Below, piece by piece: positions 54,901-60,494 of a stretch of 60,494 bases of DNA; position 1 is the stretch's first letter; each line of letters starts with the position of its first letter. Origin of the DNA: Pyrodictiaceae archaeon (GTDB lineage: Archaea; Thermoproteota; Thermoprotei_A; Sulfolobales; WANQ01); NCBI GenBank assembly GCA_015521735.1, contig WANQ01000014.1, positions 1 to 60,494 of the forward strand. The letters are read 5' to 3'. The notes beneath the pieces are model-generated. The model did no database searches and was not told the origin of the DNA. It saw nothing but the letters and a program-made list of their open reading frames with translations. The position numbers and the translations under genes were made by a program.

Positions 54901-55135
54901 TTAATGCATCTATCAATGGTTTTCGGAAGTAAGTAATCGATAGGAATGTTATGGGATCTAGGAACTCACTACTAACCTCTATGTAGGCTATGCCGAGATC
55001 TTTCTGTAGTATCATACCAAGGCTTGGAGCCAGTTTACCAACATATTCCTGTGGCTCAAGGTATCGGTACACTTTTGATGCCAGTTCACTAAGCTCAACG
55101 ACATCCTTAAGTCTTGGAAGTACCACGTTAGCCAC
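51917..55135 (-). CDS. DUF499 P-loop ATPase (BrxC/PglY-like)
   Basis: A 1072-residue ATPase. Walker A is HAMGLGKTHFLTLLYHLY near residue 98, as in DUF499 proteins (GxGKTH-LxxLYH), and Walker B is VPILIIVDEVYAAVFEA near 240. A later arginine/proline-rich region ends in a run of eight prolines near residue 965, followed by a C-terminal domain, also typical of COG1483. Such ATPases pair with DUF1156 methylases. GTG start overlaps the methylase stop by eight bases, indicating coupled translation. Confidence 0.85.
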   Translation of the reverse strand: MANVVLPRLKDVVELSELASKVYRYLEPQEYVGKLAPSLGMILQKDLGIAYIEVSSEFLDPITFLSITYFRKPLIDALRAVNTSLQRVSEAVPVLSLTHAMGLGKTHFLTLLYHLYTKAPLKWDEIVDNLPEETKILTEKTNYRIDVARKTLVIAIDLKHIPSDLSPYEALFLIMQKIFKKYKERYLASEALKTGLNAFEELLQRASRYEPKDAAREFVKILSRLAINVPILIIVDEVYAAVFEAIRGASKDYIDSVRKVLMFLAALVDELRGRFPAILVYASAMQDVQRWRDVARLPVEVEKEWLKKAVEYFEERTSRVSPISVKDVDEEEALEIVKKRIVRLKAPMDKVFSEDRIKELQNILSEIVGEAEAIKFVNELRKTYPFSPMYKELVRKLIIPAYSTDFAPRKLHHLRDLIKISSSILGRVLETDEEAYLISIAHVEHDDIKHLLDEGYANEWRRDVLSWNRFLEFLEAETKDYDLVKMVKGAISAIYLKSVTNNAWDLMLMMTKSPDTLSLEELDRRALFQRKLLLALVGVADTTRLNRYPDVLEKLDAAPYIHSIERSEGKYYYASLFENPYQLLKDIHEGEILRLRDEEGKLKIKDAIEYIRKKLLEEYKLVSEFGHNAQLSMEIVGTKDFEETSIEFTKYLENRNEFTVVVIFPTYMANKLLIEKVKFDDILENIRNYIDENKNKIKNLNMFAIVVPYVDEKILGRLVNSLAEIKASEIVVNMLKSDRGMIKFTEHTTERHKSLLDLVRKPEEEFKRIVMEIIARFRERLETYAQQLSNAAVQNFTSDFVSLFKKIITYNPSTGKIEIYDLTVSIDKQPQRISKVFASLPVWIANAVRGKLKVADAKNISAKLIEWIKKMISTDIVREELRRNKEYKYSISSIIEGFIKGWPDIPIKPESVKSIENAIRNLLRGRVIQTDDEEFKLIEIDVEKDDLVIRPKEVPPPPPPPPKGVIGFETSGVDNVNIALGGITRNKEFVQQIKSLYVGVQASSDTEISIKGSPSKISELAETLIRYLNRYRNDITSCRLAVRLVKVFEKDTALQMVKKIGLSPTKIRLIES

Positions 55136-58100
55136 CTCGATATAATGCCACTAATACTTTGCCAGCGAATTCACGGGTAAATTCAGATAACCCCACAAGT
55201 CTAAGCTCATCGCTTCTAGCAGTACGTAAGAGGAATAGAGCTGTAGCAGCTACTCTACGGCTTATGGGCATGACTGACAGTATGCTTTTCATAGCCTTAG
55301 AGACATCCTCTTTAGGCTGCTCACTTATAAGTTTAAGTAAGTGAATAGCTTGTCCAGCACCTGTCCTAATGAGGACATTAACACGTTTATTAATAGCATC
55401 ATAGCACTCATTTCCAAAGAGTACTTTATAAGTCTTAGACGAAGATCTCTTAGTTGATCGGCTAAGAAGACCAAAGTTTACTAATGCTTGGTAAGACGCG
55501 TTTAAGATCTTGCATATCTTCTCAACAAAGTCATAAGCTAGTTCTCTTGAATTCGTGTAACGTGTGGCAGTCCAGAATACTAGGTATGCACGAGTAAAAT
55601 TATCCGTAGTGAGCACCTCGTTTATTGCTTGTTCATCTAAATTAGCTTTTTTAAGAGCTTTTCTGAGCCATTCTTCAAGCAGTATCGTGGATGCAAGATA
55701 GACTGCAGCTGGGTAAAGTACCTTCTCGAAGAACGCTAATGCTTTCTGGAATCTAGCCTTATCTAAGACCTCTTCTATGTCGCCAAAGTACTCAAGAAGA
55801 CTCTTCTGAGCGGATAGATCTAGTTTATCGATGTCGGGGTTCCATATTCTTGTGGCACCAGCTATACCGCCAGCAAGACCCATTATGAACAGCTCTGGAC
55901 CTGTGGCTTTAGAATTATATGCGCTAGCGAGAGAGTCCAATACGGCATCAACAATAGCCTTCTTAATGGCTTCATCTTGTATAACGATGGATGGATCCCT
56001 AGCTCCAGTGACTAAGCTACCAACAATGTTCCTTTTTCTAAGCACTAGTATTAGGGATGTAAAGAACGCTGAGGTTAATAGCTCAGCACGTTTCTGTTTC
56101 ATCTCAGTCCATACAGGCCATGTTTTGCTTAAAGTGAATCCTGCTGCATAAAGGGAGGATAGTATTGCTTCCCAAGCATCCGGATCACTATGCGTAAACC
56201 ATACTATCAGTAAACCCTCATCTTTAAGAACATTGTTAACTTGACGGAAGAACTCCCACATTCTCAGAACATACCAAGCACCCGTGAACGGTTGCTTCTC
56301 AATAAGTATAACGCTCTTACCACTAAGATCTCCAATCTTATCCCGTCCCTTCCTAGCAATAATCTCGGCCTCTCTCGGTAAGACAGGTAGGTATGGCGAC
56401 CAACCCTCAATAAATAATTCAACTCTCCCACGTGTTGGATCTCTGTTAAAGAGATAACCCTCATCTATAGCTGGCTGAAGCATAATCCGTAAGAATTGCC
56501 AGAAAAATTCCATAAGATCACTATAGAAGTGTTGAGCAAGATATGGAGGATCAACATTAACAACATCAACCTTTCTATCACCAAGAATTTCACTAAGCTT
56601 TCTAGCATCACCACAATAAACTTCAACACAATCACCGAGACCTTCAATCCATTCGGTTAGAAGTTTTAAAACAGGAAGAGAACCCCCACGAGTGCCTCCA
56701 ACAGAAACTATGTGTGGTTCATAAACCCATTGAAGAGCTTCATCTACTCGTTTAGCCTCACAATATTCTAACCCCAGTACTATACTTCTTCTCTCTAAAT
56801 AGTGGTTGGTCAGATTCTCAATGGTTGAAGTACTATAGTCCCATCTTGTTGTTATATTATTAAAGTTTGTAAATTTACTAATTCCAAGTACTAAATATAT
56901 TGATATAGCAACTCCATATTCTCCTTTTTCTTTAACCAATTGCTCTACTCGGTCTCTTACGTATCTGAGAAGCTTGAGAAGTATTAATAGTTGCCTTGGG
57001 TTGAAGAGTTCGTACCAGTACTCTATTCCGAGATCCCTTATGGGTTTAAAGACTTCATTTTCTGACGGTATTTGGGCGTCAGGTAGTACGTCACGTAGCT
57101 CGTTTATCTGTTTAGCTAGGTCTAGGTATGCTTTTGTGAAGGCTTCTTTATCCTCGTCTCCTGCCGGCTTAAAACCTTGTGGAGTATCTTTTACTAGTAT
57201 TATGTGTGTTTCTAATAGCTCGTTAATTTTCTCTTCGGCTTTCTCGATGTCACCTCTCAATGCTATTTCTAATAGTTCCTTATGTTTCCGAATCCATGTT
57301 TTTAATGCTACGTCTTTACTTATTGGGGTTCCGCAGTATGGGCATCTAAGTCTTTCAAACGTTGTTTTGCTACGTGATATTTCTACAATGAATGTTTTGT
57401 TGTCCTTGTCTATCTTGAGCTCTATATAGGGATCTTTCTTTCCGAGTTTTGTGCTGTGGATTATAGGTATTAGTCCTCTGCACTTAGGGTTTGGGCATCG
57501 ATATCCTCTAGCTATAATGTAGTTATACGCGTCTGGTGTGTAGTATTGGCTTAACTCCCTTCGCACCCAATCTATTAGTTTTTCAACCTCCTTCTTAACA
57601 TCTTCATAGAGCTTTCTGCCATACTTAGCAGGATATTCGAGAGTTGCTTTTAGAATTAGGTATGCAACGGGATTGTATTCTATTGCTATTGTATGAAATC
57701 CTAATCTTAGTGCTTCTAGAGGGATTGAGCCTCCACCAGCCATAGGATCTACAACAACTATGTCTTTAGGCTCCTTACCTGTATGCTTTCTAACGAGCTC
57801 TGCCACATATTTTCTATCTGGATTTACAAGGTATAGAACATTGTAAGGCACGTCACGTACTTTATTAAGACCAACAGCATGAACGAATTCATTCATTGAC
57901 GCACTTTCCGGGAGAAGGGCTGCCAGGGTGAGAACTCGAGCTGTAGCAGTAGGTCTTCTAGCGAGGTAGGGATGTAGGTTGCTGAGTTTAGGAATTCTTA
58001 TAAATCCAGCCTCTTTCCTTGCTACTGAATTTAAGTTATCTAAGGGTATTTTTGCTTCAGCTAATGTCTTCAAACCACTAGCACCACATAGAATTCTGTT

Positions 58101-58181
58101 ACTGCTAAACTTAAGGATTAACGCTAAATAGTGTGAGTGATGTTGCGACATGTTGTCTGGGTCTATGCCTGTATTTGCCAT
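55128..58181 (-). CDS. DUF1156 adenine-specific DNA methyltransferase with zinc ribbon
   Basis: A 1017-residue N6-adenine methyltransferase (COG1743). DUF1156 starts it (IPLDNLNSVARKEAGF, LHPYLARRPTATARVLTL); motif I is VVDPMAGGGSIPLEALRLG near 150, a zinc ribbon (CPNPKCRG and CPYCGTPI) lies inside at 240-300, and motif IV is VVNVDPPYLAQHFYSDL near 555. The order of motifs is normal for the family. It would methylate self DNA for the system. ATG start; a TATA box and an inverted repeat lie upstream. First gene of the four-gene operon. Confidence 0.9.
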   Translation of the reverse strand: MANTGIDPDNMSQHHSHYLALILKFSSNRILCGASGLKTLAEAKIPLDNLNSVARKEAGFIRIPKLSNLHPYLARRPTATARVLTLAALLPESASMNEFVHAVGLNKVRDVPYNVLYLVNPDRKYVAELVRKHTGKEPKDIVVVDPMAGGGSIPLEALRLGFHTIAIEYNPVAYLILKATLEYPAKYGRKLYEDVKKEVEKLIDWVRRELSQYYTPDAYNYIIARGYRCPNPKCRGLIPIIHSTKLGKKDPYIELKIDKDNKTFIVEISRSKTTFERLRCPYCGTPISKDVALKTWIRKHKELLEIALRGDIEKAEEKINELLETHIILVKDTPQGFKPAGDEDKEAFTKAYLDLAKQINELRDVLPDAQIPSENEVFKPIRDLGIEYWYELFNPRQLLILLKLLRYVRDRVEQLVKEKGEYGVAISIYLVLGISKFTNFNNITTRWDYSTSTIENLTNHYLERRSIVLGLEYCEAKRVDEALQWVYEPHIVSVGGTRGGSLPVLKLLTEWIEGLGDCVEVYCGDARKLSEILGDRKVDVVNVDPPYLAQHFYSDLMEFFWQFLRIMLQPAIDEGYLFNRDPTRGRVELFIEGWSPYLPVLPREAEIIARKGRDKIGDLSGKSVILIEKQPFTGAWYVLRMWEFFRQVNNVLKDEGLLIVWFTHSDPDAWEAILSSLYAAGFTLSKTWPVWTEMKQKRAELLTSAFFTSLILVLRKRNIVGSLVTGARDPSIVIQDEAIKKAIVDAVLDSLASAYNSKATGPELFIMGLAGGIAGATRIWNPDIDKLDLSAQKSLLEYFGDIEEVLDKARFQKALAFFEKVLYPAAVYLASTILLEEWLRKALKKANLDEQAINEVLTTDNFTRAYLVFWTATRYTNSRELAYDFVEKICKILNASYQALVNFGLLSRSTKRSSSKTYKVLFGNECYDAINKRVNVLIRTGAGQAIHLLKLISEQPKEDVSKAMKSILSVMPISRRVAATALFLLRTARSDELRLVGLSEFTREFAGKVLVALYRGG

Positions 58182-58195
58182 CCTATTAAGATATT

Positions 58196-58211
58196 ATGTC
58201 ATATCTGACAT
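58196..58211 (-). promoter_or_regulatory. Inverted-repeat operator at the start of the BREX-like operon
   Basis: ATGTCA, four bases, TGACAT: a perfect inverted repeat 15 bases before the methylase ATG. A TTTTAAGA TATA box lies at 58227-58236 on the minus strand, so transcription would start near 58205, inside the repeat. A repressor bound here would block the operon. No regulator gene is adjacent. Confidence 0.5.
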
Positions 58212-58678
58212 CAATAGTAATTGGCGATCTTAAAACCTTCTGCATTGAAATATACCTAGCTACTAGAGGAGAATTCTTCAATTCTATGAAAAATCTTGAG
58301 TATCAATAGCGCATTAAGGACATCCCTTAACACTATTAAGAGAATGATGCTACAACGTGATTTAAAGAATAAAGGAATAAAGAAAAGCCTCGTTGAACTA
58401 AATACAATAAGGCAGCATGCGTAAAACATGTACTAATGGTATTATGAAGCACTTTCATCCTATACTAATACTCTAATGGAGATGTGACTCTTAATTATTA
58501 AATAGTACTCATATGATTAACGGTTTTAGCGCTGAGAACAGTGAATTAATCGGATAATTCAAGCTCAAATAGATCTTAAAGTGATGAAGTACATTGATTT
58601 AATGAACTTCATAATATAGGTGTTAACTAAAATCCTCAACAAGTATAATATTTAAGGACAGATAAGAAAGGCTCTTCT
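58212..58678. other. Gap holding the operon promoter, otherwise empty
   Basis: Apart from the minus-strand TATA box at 58227-58236, no feature is recognised. Short coding-like plus-strand text (LQRDLKNKGIKKSLVELN) near 58350-58420 has no start or recognised relatives and may be a fossil. Confidence 0.4.
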
Positions 58679-59098
58679 TTAGTTCAATCCTATGAATGTT
58701 TCAAGTATTTTGGTTTTTCCTACTAGCCTTACCAGTTCTATTCTTCCTTTCACTTCCCACCATTGTTGTTGGTGTTATTGGTAGCCTGCATCTCTTAGAA
58801 TACTCCAGGATTCTTCGTCGAAGTATAGTCTATCGTATGCTGTTAGTAGTGCTGGTAGAATGAATAACCTTATATTCTTGCCTAAAACGTGTTTCCGTAT
58901 AACTTCCTCTTCTTCTCTAGGTAGTGGACCAGTTGTTTTGGAGACATCTAGTACTATTCCTTTAGCCCAGTACCTATCGGTAATTGATAGCTGGTAGGGT
59001 CTGGAAAGGTACTTGGATTCTACTTCGATGTAGAAAGGGCTAACGCCTTTAGCTAGCGTTAACCCCTCCTTGATAATATCCTCTACTATTAAGGGCAT
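58679..59098 (-). pseudogene. Unknown gene interrupted by an in-frame TAA
   Basis: From ATG the frame gives 107 residues (SPFYIEVESKYLSRPYQL, then WAKGIVLDVSKTTGPLPREE) to a TAA at 58775-58777. The same frame continues 31 codons with coding character (QQWWEVKGRIELVRLVGKTK) to a TAA at 58679. Either the short form is the real end or a nonsense mutation has cut the gene. The family is unknown; E-x-E and D-x-S strands are reminiscent of a nuclease fold but this is weak. Confidence 0.5.
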
Positions 59099-59387
59099 AG
59101 GCTATGAGCCCTCAAAACTATTCTACGAGTTTACTAGCACATATTTGTTACTGAGGATAAGCTATTAATCTATCCTTAGAGTATACCTATAGGAGTACAT
59201 CTACTCCATTATCCTAGGTGCATGCTGTGCCCTCATGGAGAATTCATAGGCGTTAGGAGAAGGAGTTACTGAAAGGCGATTACGAGTTTATTGATAAGTG
59301 GATAGACAATGAGTATAAGGAGGTTGATGTGGAATTGGCTTAATAGTGTGGTTGTAGGTAAGCTTTTGTGTGGAGGGGTAGATGTAA

Positions 59388-59549
59388 TTGAGTGGTACTG
59401 TAAGGCTACGGGTCTCTAGGAGGGTGCTCAAGAGGCTTCTCGGCGCATCGAGTTCTAGGTTGTCTATGGGTCTTGACGAGGTTTTGGAGAAGTATTCTGA
59501 GAAGGTTGAGGAGGATGTGTTGGAGGAGTTTCTTGGTGAAAGGAGGTAG
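59388..59549 (+). CDS. VapB-like antitoxin (53 aa)
   Basis: A short intact frame from TTG, with GGAGGGG about ten bases upstream. It reads SGTVRLRVSRRVLKRLLG (basic DNA-binding start) then LDEVLEKYSEKVEEDVLEEF, an acidic toxin-binding helix, as in small VapB proteins. The next gene is a broken PIN toxin, nine bases downstream. Confidence 0.6.
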   Translation: MSGTVRLRVSRRVLKRLLGASSSRLSMGLDEVLEKYSEKVEEDVLEEFLGERR

Positions 59550-59557
59550 CCACGGCA

Positions 59558-59749
59558 TTGAACTTGGTTATCGACGTATCGGTCTTCATAGACAGGTTGT
59601 TCATCTATAACGAGGAGCGTAGCCGTAGAGCACGCAACGTGTTTAGGATCATAGATAGGAAGGGCTACAACATATTTGAGCCATAGGTATTCGGTGTTGA
59701 GCTTGCTTCACAGCTTATTCAGAGGAAGCCTAGGGATATAGCTATTTGA
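59558..59749 (+). pseudogene. Truncated VapC (PIN) toxin with a nonsense codon
   Basis: Behind AGGAGGT and a TTG start the frame reads NLVIDVSVFIDRLF, with PIN aspartates, and ERSRRARNVFRIIDRKG, then TAG at 59684-59686, then VFGVELASQLIQRKPRDIAI and a final stop. FEP-x-V-F-x-VEL is a usual PIN stretch, so the TAG replaces a sense codon. Everything after residue 63, including the last acidic residues, is gone. Confidence 0.6.
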
Positions 59750-59966
59750 ATTCTCCAACGACAGAGTATGTTATGGGTCTTGCTACTCCCATGATATAGT
59801 CTAATATGTGCACTTTGCTTGAGTAATAATAAGTAAGTCTTTCTCTATTTGGATGCCCTAATTATTTAAAGGACATAAGCTTAGATATTAAATAAGTAAG
59901 CCCTCATAGAGAATCTAGTGATAGTTAACTTATAAATGCAGAAAAATGTGAAATGATAATATATGA

Positions 59967-60494
59967 TTAATGTTTCCATTGAAATGTGAGTATTAGTTTT
60001 TGGGCTAGGTTATCGCTATAGGTGTTGTAATATATTTTGTTTTCAAATGAACTTAGAGCTTGTAGTACTTTTTCTTTAATATCTTGACCTATAATTATTA
60101 TCCCACGGGCATGTTTCTTAACAAACTTTTCTAGCTCTTCTTGAATGAGCTGTTTTCCTGATAAATCTAGAACGCCATACTCTTGACGTTCTCTTTTTGG
60201 AGGATCTTTCCGTCTTTGTATAATAGTCCTTATAACATCTTCGATAACTTGATCCAGCGATTTACCTGGATAGGGAGGCTCAACACCTAACTTATTTCTT
60301 ATTATAATAATCCTCTTAAACAGCTCTTTGATTCTTGTCCTTAATAATACCTCTAAGTTTTCTATAAGTTTCTTATACTCATCTTCATCTATTTCGAACT
60401 CCTTATATAGTTTAGCTAAGTGGTCTACGCATTTTTCAGTTGCTTCACGTATGAATTCTTCATTTAGTAAGACTCTATTAAAGGTATCTTCAAT
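59967..60494 (-). CDS. Partial gene of unknown function running off the window
   Basis: An open frame of 176 codons continues past the right edge; its start is outside. It reads as charged helices (YKEFEIDEDEYKKLIENL), a basic middle with PPYPGKSLDQVIEDV, and a C-terminal alpha-beta part (KKHARGIIIIGQDIKEKV) ending FQWKH. No family is recognised. It lies on the same strand as the BREX-like operon, 1.8 kb upstream of it. Confidence 0.65.
   Translation of the reverse strand: MEDTFNRVLLNEEFIREATEKCVDHLAKLYKEFEIDEDEYKKLIENLEVLLRTRIKELFKRIIIIRNKLGVEPPYPGKSLDQVIEDVIRTIIQRRKDPPKRERQEYGVLDLSGKQLIQEELEKFVKKHARGIIIIGQDIKEKVLQALSSFENKIYYNTYSDNLAQKLILTFQWKH

Noticed and set aside
58340-58425. Transposase fragment (LQRDLKNKGIKKSLVELNTI)
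   Set aside because: Only about 26 codons, no start, and the resemblance to transposase tails could not be tied to a named family.
59253-59343. Additional small antitoxin upstream of the VapB-like gene (KELLKGDYEFIDKW)
   Set aside because: The frame has no start codon after the preceding TAG and no family could be recognised; too little to call a gene.

Overview
The window looks like a hyperthermophilic crenarchaeon (Thermoproteota, Desulfurococcales-like). It carries archaeal threonyl-tRNA synthetase with its own editing domain, a Thg1-like protein, an Lhr-type helicase, a HTH-ThiN regulator, Dph6, TRAM and PaREP1 proteins, TATA-box promoters, many TTG and GTG starts, GAGGTG-type ribosome sites, and a CRISPR repeat ending in GAAAG. 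The species cannot be named from sequence alone. No rRNA and no convincing tRNA was seen.

Layout. 0-22 kb is mostly core metabolism and housekeeping: GDPD, malate dehydrogenase, M19 dipeptidase, Lhr helicase, TauE-like permease, BioD-like ATPase, HTH-ThiN regulator, M29 aminopeptidase, a thioredoxin/CcdA-like membrane fusion, an MNT/HEPN pair, an MFS transporter, TrmO, an ABC ATPase, an Lrp-like regulator, a HAD phosphatase with a frame break at its start, and Thg1 beside a GNAT protein. 22.9-30.7 kb is a sugar and glycan cluster: UDP-GlcNAc 2-epimerase, a GT4, two GT2s, a thymidylate-kinase-like protein and a nucleotidyltransferase, mixed with small kinase and Nudix genes. 30.8-36.7 kb has VapBC, an Fe-alcohol dehydrogenase, ThrRS with a hairpin over its ribosome site, MoaD-MoaE and Sir2. 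At 37.0-37.5 kb lies a short CRISPR array with 8 repeats and no cas genes. 37.6-40.6 kb has DUF711, Dph6 and an asparagine-synthase-like protein.

From about 40.7 kb to the end is an accessory, defence-like island. It holds an OLD-like AAA ATPase beside a Toprim-like gene that carries an in-frame TGA, a set of unfamiliar genes (zinc-ribbon protein, EVE-like protein, large protein with an AlbA/Schlafen-like tail), and a tight four-gene minus-strand operon: DUF1156 adenine methyltransferase, DUF499 P-loop ATPase, PglZ-like protein and a small unknown protein. That operon resembles a stripped-down BREX/Pgl system and is the main candidate for an undescribed system. A perfect inverted repeat sits where its transcription should start.

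Around it is a graveyard of toxin-antitoxin modules. In most, the antitoxin reads through or nearly so while the toxin is broken: AbrB with a PIN remnant, a TumA/TumE-like pair, VapB with a truncated VapC, and a frameshifted UPF0175-like gene. Two probable TnpB right-end relics (15.3 and 22.8 kb) hint at past IS200/IS605 activity. All family assignments come from reading motifs; no database search was run.
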